A DNA stretch of 64,000 bases from an uncultured Microbulbifer sp. (GCF_947489355.1 NZ_CANLDD010000001.1:124001-188000); one strand, 5' to 3'. Shown: positions 7,766 to 16,686, counted from the stretch's first letter. Program-made: numbers and translations. The notes: generated by a model not told the origin, from the sequence alone.

Positions 7766-9685
7766 GTGATCAATTTGCAAGGTGTCTCCCTACAGCGAGG
7801 TGCACGAGAACTGTTGCACAGCGCGGATTGTCGCATTTTCCCCGGCCACAAGGTGGGGATTATCGGCGCGAATGGCTGTGGTAAGTCCACCCTGTTCAAG
7901 CTATTGCTCGGCCAGTTGGAAAGTGATGCCGGCCAGGTGGATTTGCCGAGCACCTGGCGTATCGCCCATATGGCCCAGGAGGTCGAGGCCAGTGACCAGC
8001 CCGCCCTCGATTATGTCCTCGATGGCGACAGAGCACTGCGCCAGTTACAAAATCAGCTGGCGGCAGCGGAGAGCTGCAGTGATACCAGTGGTCACAAGTT
8101 GGCAGAACTGCACGAGCGTATGGCGGGTATTGATGGCTACAGCGGCCCAGCGCGGGCAGCGCAATTGCTCAGCGGTCTGGGTTTCTCCCACAGCGAGCAA
8201 CAACGGCCAGTACACAGTTTTTCCGGTGGCTGGCGCATACGACTCAACCTCGGGCGCGCCCTGATGTGCCCGGCTGATCTGATGCTGCTGGACGAGCCCA
8301 CCAACCACCTGGACCTCGATGCCACCCTGTGGCTGGAGCAGTGGCTGCAGCGCTTCCCCGGTACACTGTTGATTATTTCCCACGACCGGGATTTCCTCGA
8401 TGCGGTGGTCGACGGCATTGTCAGTTTCGAGCAACAAAAACTGGTGTTCTACAGCGGCAACTACAGCGCTTTTGAGCGCGCTCGCGCCGAGCGTCTGGCC
8501 CAGCAGCAACTACAGTACGAAAAGCAGCAGGCCGAGCGTGTGCATATGGAGGATTTCGTGCGGCGCTTTCGCGCCAAGGCCAGCAAAGCCAAACAGGCCC
8601 AGAGCCGTTTAAAGGCGCTGGAGCGCATGGCCCGGATCGCTCCCGCGCATGTGGACTCCCCCTTCCACTTCACCCTGCCGTCGGCGGAGAAAACCTCCAA
8701 TCCCCTGATCGATCTGCGTGAAACAGACATCGGCTACACCGGTAAGGTAGTGATCAATAAAGTGCAGCTGGGTATCCAGCCGGGCCGTCGTATTGGCCTG
8801 CTCGGCCCCAACGGCGCAGGCAAATCCTCGCTGATCAAGACCCTTGCCGGACAACTTTCCCCCCTGAGTGGCGAGCGCCAGTGCGGGGAGCATCTGGCGA
8901 TTGGCTATTTTGCCCAACACCAACTGGAAGCCCTCGACACTGCCGCCTCCCCGCTACTACACCTGCAGAGGCTCAGTGCCGATGCCAGCGAACAGTCCCT
9001 GCGCGATTTTCTCGGAGGCTATGGTTTTATTGGCGATCGGGTGTTTGAGACCGTGGCCGGTTTTTCTGGTGGAGAAAAGGCACGACTGGCCCTGGCGATC
9101 CTGGCCTGGCAAAAACCCAATCTTCTGCTGCTCGATGAGCCCACCAACCACCTGGACCTGGAAATGCGCCACGCCCTGACCCTGGCGCTGACGGAGTTTC
9201 CCGGCGCTGTGGTGCTGGTTTCCCATGATCGCCATCTGCTCGCCAACACCGCCGATGAATTTATTCTGGTGGCAGATGGGCGCGCCGAACTCTATAGCGG
9301 TAACCTGGAAGATTATAAGCAGTGGTTATTGGGCTATAATCGCGAGAAAAAACGCCGCGGGGAAAAAACACCGGACACTGCCGGGGACAACACCGTCCCG
9401 GTCGGGGACAAAAAAACCCAGCGGCGCACCGCCGCTGCACTGCGCGAGCAATTGAAACCCCTGGCAAAAAAACTGAAAACCCTCGAACGCCAACTGTCTT
9501 CGGCAGAGAGGCAACTCTCTCTAACCCGGGAAAAACTTGCCGACGAAAGCCTCTATAACGGCGGGCAGCATGAAGAAATCGCCCGACTCAATAAGGTGCA
9601 AGCCGAACAAAGTGAGAAGCTCGCTGCACTTGAACTGGAATGGCTGGAAATTTCCGAGCAATTGGACGAATTACGCGGTGAATAA
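7766..9685 (+). CDS. yheS: ABC-F family ATPase, YheS type
   Basis: Soluble duplicated ATPase of the ABC-F group, which act on the ribosome rather than in transport. Domain 1 has Walker A GANGCGKST (about residue 35), signature FSGGW and Walker B LMLLDEPTNHLD. Domain 2 has GPNGAGKSS (about 350), FSGGEKARL and LLLLDEPTNHLD. The linker (about 240-300) is basic and helical (FRAKASKAKQAQSRLKALER), and residues 550-639 form a C-terminal coiled coil. The length of 639 aa equals E. coli YheS (637). It starts with GTG after GAGG eight bases upstream. There are no membrane segments. Exact ribosomal function of YheS is not settled. Confidence 0.94.
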   Translation: MINLQGVSLQRGARELLHSADCRIFPGHKVGIIGANGCGKSTLFKLLLGQLESDAGQVDLPSTWRIAHMAQEVEASDQPALDYVLDGDRALRQLQNQLAAAESCSDTSGHKLAELHERMAGIDGYSGPARAAQLLSGLGFSHSEQQRPVHSFSGGWRIRLNLGRALMCPADLMLLDEPTNHLDLDATLWLEQWLQRFPGTLLIISHDRDFLDAVVDGIVSFEQQKLVFYSGNYSAFERARAERLAQQQLQYEKQQAERVHMEDFVRRFRAKASKAKQAQSRLKALERMARIAPAHVDSPFHFTLPSAEKTSNPLIDLRETDIGYTGKVVINKVQLGIQPGRRIGLLGPNGAGKSSLIKTLAGQLSPLSGERQCGEHLAIGYFAQHQLEALDTAASPLLHLQRLSADASEQSLRDFLGGYGFIGDRVFETVAGFSGGEKARLALAILAWQKPNLLLLDEPTNHLDLEMRHALTLALTEFPGAVVLVSHDRHLLANTADEFILVADGRAELYSGNLEDYKQWLLGYNREKKRRGEKTPDTAGDNTVPVGDKKTQRRTAAALREQLKPLAKKLKTLERQLSSAERQLSLTREKLADESLYNGGQHEEIARLNKVQAEQSEKLAALELEWLEISEQLDELRGE

Positions 9686-9817
9686 CTTTCGCCAGAAAAG
9701 GGTGTCCATACGCACTAAAATAAGAGCAGACCGGTACAGACCACATCCTGCCAGCCAACTCCGTGAAAGTTATTCACTGGCCCAGCGCGCCGATTTGCTC
9801 CTCTATGGAAACTCAGG

Positions 9818-10687
9818 CTATCGGATACATCCATACTCATCCACGGCGATACCAATCGGGGTATTCGGACATTGATCCAGATAGGTGGGCACCCCATCAA
9901 AATCTGAATCCAAAGGGCATCCATCGAGGTGCACATCGATTCCAACAGGCGTTTGCGGACACTGATCGGTTGCATCGATAACGCCATCGGCATCCTCGTC
10001 ATACCAGAAGTCCGGATATTCAACCCATTGGTAGCCTATCGCAATACTGGCAAATCCATCCACTCCACCCTCTTCTATGCCTTGAAAAAGACGCACGTCC
10101 GCACGCGCCTGCCAGCGCGGCCCCAAGCTGTATTTAATGCCGAGACCGAGATTAAACATCGTCTGGCGATCATGCCAATTGCAATCGTCTCCCGGATATT
10201 CAAGTTCGTAGCGGCAAACATCCGGATATTCATCCTCCCTGTCCCCGTAGTAGCGATCCGGTGCATCATCGAACTCTATACGGATCTCACCGATACCAAA
10301 GGCAACATAGGGTTGCCAGCAAAAGTTACCGCAGAACTGTCCGGCGAACTGGTAGAGCAAATCCAGGTGATAATTGTATACTTCCACCTTCTCGGGAATT
10401 TCCTTAATATTTACCGTAAAGTAGTCAACGACGCCCTCCATAGCCCAGTAATTAGTCATATTGAACCCAAGGCCAACTCCAACGCCGGTGGAATCGCGCA
10501 GTGTCAAATCCCGAGTGGTATCGCCCAGGGTTAAATCCTGAAATGGTGTACCGTCGAGACGATCCTCGTTGAACCAGTATTTACCGCCTTTCGCATAGAG
10601 ATTTAGTGTTCCCACAAAGTCAGCATAAACTTCCACACTCAATACAGTAAAAAAAAATACAACATAGCGGAGCTTTGCAGCTACCAT
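9818..10687 (-). CDS. OprF/OmpA-like beta-barrel protein lacking the OmpA domain
   Basis: Outer-membrane type protein of about 289 aa. The signal peptide runs MVAAKLRYVVFFFTVLSVEVYA, then DFVGTLNLYAKGG opens the barrel, with alternating aromatic strands (YVAFGIGEIRIEF, FNLGLGIKYSLG, ASIAIGYQWV). The C terminus carries thrombospondin-type-3 calcium-binding repeats: DEDADGVIDATDQCPQTP and DSDFDGVPTYLDQCPNTP. In OprF-like proteins these repeats lead into the peptidoglycan-binding OmpA domain, but here the frame stops at EYGCIR. Two more upstream start codons exist (to 10714); the one chosen gives the cleanest signal peptide. It is convergent with yheS. Confidence 0.82.
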   Translation of the reverse strand: MVAAKLRYVVFFFTVLSVEVYADFVGTLNLYAKGGKYWFNEDRLDGTPFQDLTLGDTTRDLTLRDSTGVGVGLGFNMTNYWAMEGVVDYFTVNIKEIPEKVEVYNYHLDLLYQFAGQFCGNFCWQPYVAFGIGEIRIEFDDAPDRYYGDREDEYPDVCRYELEYPGDDCNWHDRQTMFNLGLGIKYSLGPRWQARADVRLFQGIEEGGVDGFASIAIGYQWVEYPDFWYDEDADGVIDATDQCPQTPVGIDVHLDGCPLDSDFDGVPTYLDQCPNTPIGIAVDEYGCIR

Positions 10688-10714
10688 TTGATCATTTTCC
10701 ATCCGCGGCACCAA

Positions 10715-11453
10715 ATTCTATTTTAAATCAGCATCTGCCAAAATGACTCGACAATTTATTGATGCAAATGACAGCAAATTGCACTCACTCCATCAAACGT
10801 GAGTTTCACTCCCTGCCCAGCTCGAACCTCTATTGATCAAACTGAGTAATAAACTGCCAAGTTTGTAATGTATCAAGTAATTTTCCGCCATCGACTGTAG
10901 ATCGATACAGATCAAAAAATAAATTTTGGTGACACATCACGCCTGGATTGCTCAGGAGGAAATTAACGAACCGGAAATCCCTGTCTCATTATCAGCTTGA
11001 TAGAACTGTGATCAGTATTAGCATCATAGACTGGAAAAAGCGAATAACAGTTGCAAACAGGGCCAGCGCAAACAATCCCGGCGCCAGATATAGGTACCCG
11101 GCCAGGGACACTTCAATTGATCCCATATGACAGATAATAGATACGACGCATACACTGGAAACATCTCTTTGCGCTGGAAGAAAATAGAAAGAGGACTACC
11201 AAACTATGGTAATATTATTTTACGATGCAAAACAAATGATAAAATAAATATTGAAGCGACAAAATTCTATCACACATCTTACTGAGGCAAAGAAAAGCTG
11301 CAATAAGTGTGATCGTCAGATACGCACTAAAAACTTCTCTTCTGAAAATCCAGATGAATACAAAAGGGTCTAGTGATCTCATCACGGTGCAAGTTGACCC
11401 CTATGCATTCCCGCCCCTAGTCACCCAACCCCTAAGAAAGTCTAAATAATAGA
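10715..11453. other. AT-rich intergenic stretch at the island boundary
   Basis: About 740 bases without a supportable gene. The only open frame (near 10948-11130, plus) has no family character. It separates core genes from the recombinase island and is visibly AT-richer than the DNA before it. I found no copy of the tRNA-Arg 3' end here. Confidence 0.5.
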
Positions 11454-12044
11454 CTATCCGGCCTTCCATTTTTGAATAGCATAGTATCCCGTTTTCCTGG
11501 CACCGGAAAAATAGATAAGCCTTAATCGAATGAGGTGTGAAATATCTCTTCTCGCAGTGGCGATACCAACACCCCAAAAAGATGACAAGCTCTGGGCTGT
11601 TGGTTTATTTTCCTTTTTTACCTCAGCATAAAGCCACATCTGCCGATGATTAAGACTTTGTATAACTTTTAAGCCTCCAGGAATATTTTCAGTATCAAAA
11701 GTGACTCCATAAAATCGAAACTCAATCTCCTTCATTGCCGGTGCCCCTCCCTCCATCTTCAGATCAAGCCACCGCGCCAGATCCAAATAGCCCGTTATCC
11801 GCAAAAACCAACACATCAATGCTGGTGACATACTGGCCAGACTGATGAAATGCGATAAATTTGGAGCGCTTGTCCCCTGGTACCAATTTTTGACCCCTCT
11901 GGGGTTGGCATGAATATGTTTTGCAATAATTTTTATTGCAGAGTTGGTTTCTGAGAACCCTTCCCGTAGAATTCTGGCAATAGAGATTCTTATTTTCTCG
12001 TCTCGTTGAGATGGAATAAACTGGTCCTTTTTTTCATATGACAT
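11454..12044 (-). CDS. Predicted helix-turn-helix regulator of the recombinase island
   Basis: A 196-aa protein with no family name I can assign. Residues about 17-60 look like an HTH: RISIARILREGFSET, then IKIIAKHIHANPRGVKNWYQG, with the spacing of a lambda-repressor-like fold. Residues 145-190 contain a second possible winged helix (SFWGVGIATARRDISHLIRL). It is transcribed away from the recombinase operon with about 100 bp between them, the usual arrangement for a repressor controlling both directions. AT-rich codon use matches the recombinase operon, not the core genes. Regulatory role is inference from motif and position. Confidence 0.62.
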   Translation of the reverse strand: MSYEKKDQFIPSQRDEKIRISIARILREGFSETNSAIKIIAKHIHANPRGVKNWYQGTSAPNLSHFISLASMSPALMCWFLRITGYLDLARWLDLKMEGGAPAMKEIEFRFYGVTFDTENIPGGLKVIQSLNHRQMWLYAEVKKENKPTAQSLSSFWGVGIATARRDISHLIRLRLIYFSGARKTGYYAIQKWKAG

Positions 12045-12148
12045 ACCAAGTTACCTGTGCCTATTATTATTGAATATGCAATTTATATAAACCCTCAGTC
12101 AAATATACAGGTCTCTAAGATTAAATAAACCGACCGCGGTGGATAGGA

Positions 12149-13714
12149 ATGCATGAGAAACAGAATTCGCACAGCTATAAGAAAAATTATCCCTCGATTT
12201 TCGCAGCTATGTATATTCGCATGTCTACAGATCATCAGAAATACTCAACCGAAAATCAAGAGAATGCCATACGAAAATACGCTAAGCGGCATAATCTCCA
12301 GATAGTTTCCCATTATGCTGATGAAGGAAAAAGTGGCCTGGACATCAATGGTCGTAAGGGGTTGCAACAACTCATTGCAGATGTGGAATCAGGTCAGAGC
12401 AAATTTGACACTATTCTCGTTCTGGATGTAACCCGCTGGGGTCGATTCCAGGACGCTGATGAAAGTGCTTATTATGAATATCGCTGCAGAAAATCTGGTA
12501 TTGAAGTTCGATACATTGCTGAGCAATTTGAGAATGATGGCAGCCCTATCTCAGACATTATCAAAGGAGTTAAACGGGCAATGGCTGGCGAGTACAGCCG
12601 CGAATTATCAGCCAAAGTCTTTGCGGGTCAATGCAACCTGATTGAAAAAGGCTTCCGCCAGGGCGGACCCGCCGGTTATGGTATCCGTCGCATGCTGACA
12701 GACGAACATGGCAATTCAAAGGGCTTGCTGAAACAAGGGGAGTATAAGTGTTTACAGACTGATAGAGTCATACTGGTACCTGGTCCCGATGCAGAAATCC
12801 AAGTCGTTTACTCCATCTATCAAGAATTTGTGGATGATCAGATGAGTGAGCGGGAGATTGCGGATCACCTTAACCAGCAGGGAATCACTACTGACCTGGG
12901 TCGCCAGTGGACGCGTGCAACTGTCCATCAGATCCTCACCAATGAAAAGTACATCGGTAACAACGTTTACAACCGCACCTCTTGCAAGTTGAAAAAGCAA
13001 CGTGTCAAAAACGACCCTGATATGTGGGTTCGATCAGATGGAGCTTTCGAGCCTATCATTGATCCACGCTATTTCTATATGGCCCAGGGTATTATCACTG
13101 AGAGAAGCCGAAAACTCTCTAGTGAGGTGTTGCTGGCCAAGCTACGTGAGCTTCATACTCAAAAGGGCTGGCTATCGGGCATTCTGATTGACGAAACTGA
13201 TGATATGCCCCCCAGTAGTGCCTATCGATACCGCTTTGGAAGCTTGATTCGGGCCTATACCATAATTGGCTATATCCCAGAACGAGATTATCGGTTTATA
13301 GAAATCAACCGCCATCTTCGAAAGATGCATCCCGATATAGTTGAGCACACCATGCAACATATCGAAAAGGTTGGTGGTTCTGTCTATCGAGAAGAGACCA
13401 CGGATCTCGTGATGGTGAATAATGAAATTAGTGTTTCCATCGTTATTTGCCGGTGCTTACAAACGGTCACAGGGAGAAATCTCTGGAAAATCCGCTTAGA
13501 TAAATCCCTAAAGCCTGATATTACCATTGCCGTCAGGATGGACACCAACAATGCAGATATCCTCGACTATTATCTGCTACCCAGCCTCGATATCCAAAAT
13601 CCCCTCTTCAAGCTTCGCAACATTAATGGCTTAGCTCTGGATGCTTATCATTTTAATAACCTTGAATACTTCTTCTATATGGCCAAGCGTGCCAATATTC
13701 AGGAGGCCGCATGA
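12149..13714 (+). CDS. Large serine recombinase
   Basis: Site-specific recombinase of the large serine type. Residues 18-165 are the resolvase catalytic domain, with YIRMS carrying the likely nucleophile Ser26 and an Arg two residues before it, followed by DEGKSGLDINGRKGL and the TRWGRF block. Residues about 190-290 fit the recombinase DNA-binding domain (GGPAGYGIRR, EREIADHLNQQGI, WTRATVHQILTNEKYIGNNVYNR is its core). The remaining 220 residues lack the Cys-pair zinc ribbon common in phage integrases of this class. The stop overlaps the next start as ATGA. A GGTGG lies shortly before ATG 12149. Probably catalyses movement of the island or inversion of a site within it. Confidence 0.9.
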   Translation: MHEKQNSHSYKKNYPSIFAAMYIRMSTDHQKYSTENQENAIRKYAKRHNLQIVSHYADEGKSGLDINGRKGLQQLIADVESGQSKFDTILVLDVTRWGRFQDADESAYYEYRCRKSGIEVRYIAEQFENDGSPISDIIKGVKRAMAGEYSRELSAKVFAGQCNLIEKGFRQGGPAGYGIRRMLTDEHGNSKGLLKQGEYKCLQTDRVILVPGPDAEIQVVYSIYQEFVDDQMSEREIADHLNQQGITTDLGRQWTRATVHQILTNEKYIGNNVYNRTSCKLKKQRVKNDPDMWVRSDGAFEPIIDPRYFYMAQGIITERSRKLSSEVLLAKLRELHTQKGWLSGILIDETDDMPPSSAYRYRFGSLIRAYTIIGYIPERDYRFIEINRHLRKMHPDIVEHTMQHIEKVGGSVYREETTDLVMVNNEISVSIVICRCLQTVTGRNLWKIRLDKSLKPDITIAVRMDTNNADILDYYLLPSLDIQNPLFKLRNINGLALDAYHFNNLEYFFYMAKRANIQEAA

Positions 13715-14613
13715 ACCAGGGAATTCGCAAATCTAAAATAAAAAATATCCGGATTCAGGATATACATATCTTGAATCCTAGATTCAGAAACAAGAAAGTT
13801 TTTGAAGAGATCACCGAGAATATCACCAAAGTAGGCTTGAAAAGACCAATCACTGTCACGCAATACACCTGGGCAAACGATAAGCCATATGTATTGGTTT
13901 GTGGCCAGGGGCGCCTTGAGGCGTATATGGCCTGTGGCCAATCGAAGATACCCGCTATGATCATCAAGGTTGAAGAGGAAGAGGCCTTAACCATGGGCTT
14001 GGTAGAGAATTTGGCGCGCCGCAAGCACACTTCCCTCGATCTCTTGAAAGGTATTCGGGTCCTAATGGAAAAGAGATATACCCCCAAGCAAATTGCACAA
14101 AAGACTGGGCTTACTGTGGAGTATGTGAAACCTATTGTTAAACTACTCAAAATGGGCGAAGAGAGGCTGCTCGCAGCCGTAGAGTCTAGTCAACTCCCCC
14201 TTGACATAGCAGTGAAGATCTCCGCCTCACCTGGAGAAGAGCAATTGGCACTACAAGAAGCCTATGAAAATGGCCAGCTAAGAGGAAAAAAATTCTATAT
14301 CGCCCGCAAGATTATCGAAGCCAGACGCAACAGAGGAAAGACTTTAGTTGATAATTCAGGACGCCAGAATACAGCAAAAAAAACCATGTCTGGCCGCGAT
14401 GTCCTGAAACTCTATAAAAAGGAAGCAGACCGAAGGCGTTTACTCATCAAGAAAGCAGAATTCGTTAACGGCCAACTTCATTTTATCGTTGAAGCACTAC
14501 GGACTCTCTTCCGTGAGGAAGAATTTGTCAATCTTCTTGAAATCGAAGCGCTGATGACATTGCCGAAATCCATATCCGATATAATAGAAAGGAAGGCGCT
14601 GGGGAATGACTGA
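13711..14613 (+). CDS. ParB-like protein 1 (ParB N-terminal domain plus HTH)
   Basis: A 300-aa ParB-family protein. Residues 15-110 form the ParB/Sulfiredoxin-like domain: IRIQDIHILNPRFR, then LVCGQGRLEAYMACG (in place of the usual G-E-R-R-x-x-A nucleotide-binding box), then VENLARRKHTSLD, which matches the ENLQR-type box. Residues 110-145 form the HTH (YTPKQIAQKTGLTVEYVKPIVKLL). The C-terminal half is basic and helical. The strong AGGAGG in front of ATG 13711 and the ATGA overlap with the recombinase indicate coupled translation. No ParA is nearby, so classic plasmid partition is unlikely. Confidence 0.85.
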   Translation: MNQGIRKSKIKNIRIQDIHILNPRFRNKKVFEEITENITKVGLKRPITVTQYTWANDKPYVLVCGQGRLEAYMACGQSKIPAMIIKVEEEEALTMGLVENLARRKHTSLDLLKGIRVLMEKRYTPKQIAQKTGLTVEYVKPIVKLLKMGEERLLAAVESSQLPLDIAVKISASPGEEQLALQEAYENGQLRGKKFYIARKIIEARRNRGKTLVDNSGRQNTAKKTMSGRDVLKLYKKEADRRRLLIKKAEFVNGQLHFIVEALRTLFREEEFVNLLEIEALMTLPKSISDIIERKALGND

Positions 14614-15538
14614 AAATAGTATAATTAGCATTGATGATGGCGGTGTTAAAATGGCTTTTATAAATTCAACCGTTGACTTGAGGATAGAACAACTGATTCC
14701 CACCAAGCCTATTCCAAAAACGTTACTTACCAGTAAAAAATATTTACAAATTCTCACATCAATAAAAGCAGTAGGTATTATTGAGCCCCCAGCCGTAATT
14801 GCAGAATCAAATGCCAGTGATTTATACATCATTCTCGACGGCCACTTAAGAATTGAAGCCCTTAAAGAAATCAATGAATCCAAGGTTACCTGCCTGATCT
14901 CCATCGATGATGAGTCTTTCACCTACAATAAACACATTAATCGGCTTACCGCTATTCAGGAACATCAGATGATTTTGAAGGCGATCAAACGCGGTGTTCC
15001 TGAAGATAAGATCGCCCGAGCACTCGGTGTTGACGTTAAAAGTATCATCCAAAAGAGAGACCTTCTGACCGGAATATGTCCAGAGGCAGTGAATCTATTG
15101 AAAGATAAACACGCACCAGCGGGTACTTTTCATATCCTGAAAAAAATGAAATCCATTCGCCAGATACAGGCTGCCACTCTAATGAATGATGCAGGGACGT
15201 ATTCAGTTTCCTATGCCAGAGTGCTCTGGACAGCCACACCGAAAAGCCAGCTTGTTAATCCGGACAGACCCAAGAAAATCAAAGGCCTAACCGAAGCGCA
15301 AATAGACCGTATGGAAAGCGAGATGGCCAACCTGGAGAAGGAATACCAGCTGGTAGAGGAGAGCTATGGCACTGATGTCCTGAACCTGACGCTCGCCAAG
15401 GGATATCTCACAAAACTGCTCGATAACGCCCAGATAGTCAACTATCTGGCACACCGGCAAACGGATATTTTTAATCAGCTCCAACGCATATCAGAGATCA
15501 ATTTTCTGGATGAATCTCTCTTGGGAAACCGGCAGTGA
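14606..15538 (+). CDS. ParB-like protein 2 (RepB C-terminal-like)
   Basis: A 310-aa second, divergent ParB-like protein, resembling proteins annotated as plasmid partitioning protein RepB C-terminal domain. Residues 25-110 contain a ParB-type fold with LYIILDGHLRIEAL, equivalent to the nucleotide-binding box. Residues 128-160 are an HTH (GVPEDKIARALGVDVKSIIQ). The region after 235 is a predicted coiled coil (AQIDRMESEMANLEKEYQLVEE), followed by a helical end. It overlaps the previous gene by 8 bp. An internal ATG (14651, MAFINSTVDLRIEQL) is a possible alternative start. Its coupling with a recombinase suggests a role in site recognition or synapsis, by inference. Confidence 0.8.
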   Translation: MTENSIISIDDGGVKMAFINSTVDLRIEQLIPTKPIPKTLLTSKKYLQILTSIKAVGIIEPPAVIAESNASDLYIILDGHLRIEALKEINESKVTCLISIDDESFTYNKHINRLTAIQEHQMILKAIKRGVPEDKIARALGVDVKSIIQKRDLLTGICPEAVNLLKDKHAPAGTFHILKKMKSIRQIQAATLMNDAGTYSVSYARVLWTATPKSQLVNPDRPKKIKGLTEAQIDRMESEMANLEKEYQLVEESYGTDVLNLTLAKGYLTKLLDNAQIVNYLAHRQTDIFNQLQRISEINFLDESLLGNRQ

Positions 15539-15601
15539 TATGTAATTAACCAATTCCAGTATTATTTACGGAAAAAAAGCCCTGTGAGCGGCATTTACCA
15601 A

Positions 15602-15729
15602 TAAGGCAGGAGGAAAGAATACCCCTCTGCCAGAATCGCATAAGGAGTGGATGCCGATTATGAGCCTACAGGGATGTGTTCATAGCGCGTCCTGGGAGAG
15701 GGGTATTCCCCCCTTCTGATTTGGCAGTA
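15602..15729. repeat. 128-bp inverted-repeat element, copy A
   Basis: Begins TAAGGCAGGAGGAAAGAATA and ends with ATTCCCCCCTTCTGATTTGGCAGTA read in sense; the ends are imperfect inverted repeats of each other. A second copy of exactly the same length lies at 51141-51268, with shared internal blocks such as GCGTCCTGGGAG. No coding capacity. It sits directly after the ParB-like operon and before tRNA-Arg. Confidence 0.75.
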
Positions 15730-15821
15730 GATTTGTGCGCGACCCTCCTGTTATATCAGCGCTCTACTTTTACAGTGCCGATACCGACGTGAAACTTAAG
15801 GGGGTTGGGCTTGAGGCCACT

Positions 15822-15851
15822 GGCGAGGCTCCGGGAAAAGGCTGCCTCGCC
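15822..15851. other. Hairpin between the 128-bp element and tRNA-Arg
   Basis: GGCGAGGC and GCCTCGCC form an 8-bp stem with a 14-base loop. It lies about 45 bases beyond the 3' end of the tRNA on the minus strand, so it could end the tRNA transcript, but there is no T-run. Confidence 0.35.
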
Positions 15852-15895
15852 GCAATAAGTCCCAGTATTGCGGGTTTAGTCAAATGAAAGAAAGC

Positions 15896-15972
15896 TGGCC
15901 CGCTCGGAGGGATTCGAACCCCCGACTTCCACCTCCGGAGGGTGGCGCTCTATCCAGCTGAGCTACGAGCGG
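15896..15972 (-). tRNA. tRNA-Arg (anticodon CCG)
   Basis: 77 nt on the minus strand. The acceptor stem is CCGCTCG/CGAGCGG with discriminator G and an encoded CCA. The D arm is GCTCAGCTGGATAGAGC, the anticodon stem CCACC/GGTGG surrounds CTCCGGA, giving anticodon CCG, and the T loop is TTCGAAT. Its 3' end points towards the recombinase island about 170-350 bp away. Confidence 0.96.
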
Positions 15973-16161
15973 GTAGTGTGGGGCCTGGACCATCAACCCC
16001 TCTGGCCTTAATGGTAAGGCCAATACCCCGTAATCCGCCTCCCGCCTTCAGAAAAACATACTGTCCACGGCTGGGGTAGGAAGTGACTGCCAATACAGGG
16101 TGGGCGGAGTATACAGAAGCGCTGCGGGGTGTGGAAGGCATTGTGTCGGGTCAACCGGCCT

Positions 16162-16190
16162 TTGGCAAGGACTGGTGGTGTGCTTATAAT
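16162..16190 (+). promoter_or_regulatory. Sigma-70 promoter of the cytochrome c5 gene
   Basis: TTGGCA, a 17-base spacer, then a perfect TATAAT at 16185. It lies about 60 bp before the cytochrome start codon. Confidence 0.7.
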
Positions 16191-16252
16191 GCGCGGCGTG
16201 GAATTATGCCGCGGTATGGGCTCAATTCAATTCAGTCCTTTGAGGGGGTAGT

Positions 16253-16669
16253 ATGAAGAGTATTTTGGGTATCGTGGCGGCACTGACCGTCAGTGCGGCT
16301 GCGGCAGTAGCCCAGTCTGTTGATCAGGAGATTGCCGAGCGTATTGCTCCGGCAGGCAAAACCTGTATGAAGGGGGAGGAATGTGCAGCAGCGGTAGCGG
16401 CGGCACCGGAGAGCGCCAGTACCGCTGGGCGCAGTGGCGAGGAGATCTACAACGCGAGCTGCTTCACCTGCCACGCCGCAGGCGTAGCGGGCGCACCCAA
16501 GCTTGGCGATGTGGCCGCTTGGGCTCCGCGTATCGCCAAGGGTATGGATACGCTCTACACCAACGCCATCAACGGTATCAATGCCATGCCGCCTAAAGGT
16601 CTGTGTATGGATTGTAGCGACGACGAAATCAAAGCCACCGTTGACTATATGGTGGAAAAAAGCAAGTAA
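16253..16669 (+). CDS. Cytochrome c5-type c-type cytochrome
   Basis: Periplasmic small electron carrier of 138 aa. A signal peptide (MKSILGIVAALTVSAAAAVA) is followed by a linker and a single class I cytochrome domain from about residue 60. The heme-binding motif is CFTCH (about residues 74-78), and the axial Met lies in NAMPPKG. A second Cys pair, GLCMDC, near the C terminus is typical of cytochrome c5 and probably forms a disulfide. A strong promoter lies upstream and a terminator downstream, so it is monocistronic. The partner oxidase or reductase is not visible here. Confidence 0.93.
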   Translation: MKSILGIVAALTVSAAAAVAQSVDQEIAERIAPAGKTCMKGEECAAAVAAAPESASTAGRSGEEIYNASCFTCHAAGVAGAPKLGDVAAWAPRIAKGMDTLYTNAINGINAMPPKGLCMDCSDDEIKATVDYMVEKSK

Positions 16670-16686
16670 CCGTACGCGCTGCCTGG

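Noticed and set aside
11454-15538. Prophage
   Set aside because: No capsid, tail, terminase or lysis genes accompany the recombinase.
10715-15972. Island integrated into the tRNA-Arg 3' end
   Set aside because: The tRNA is intact and close, but I found no direct repeat of its 3' end at the other island border, and large serine recombinases rarely use tRNA sites.
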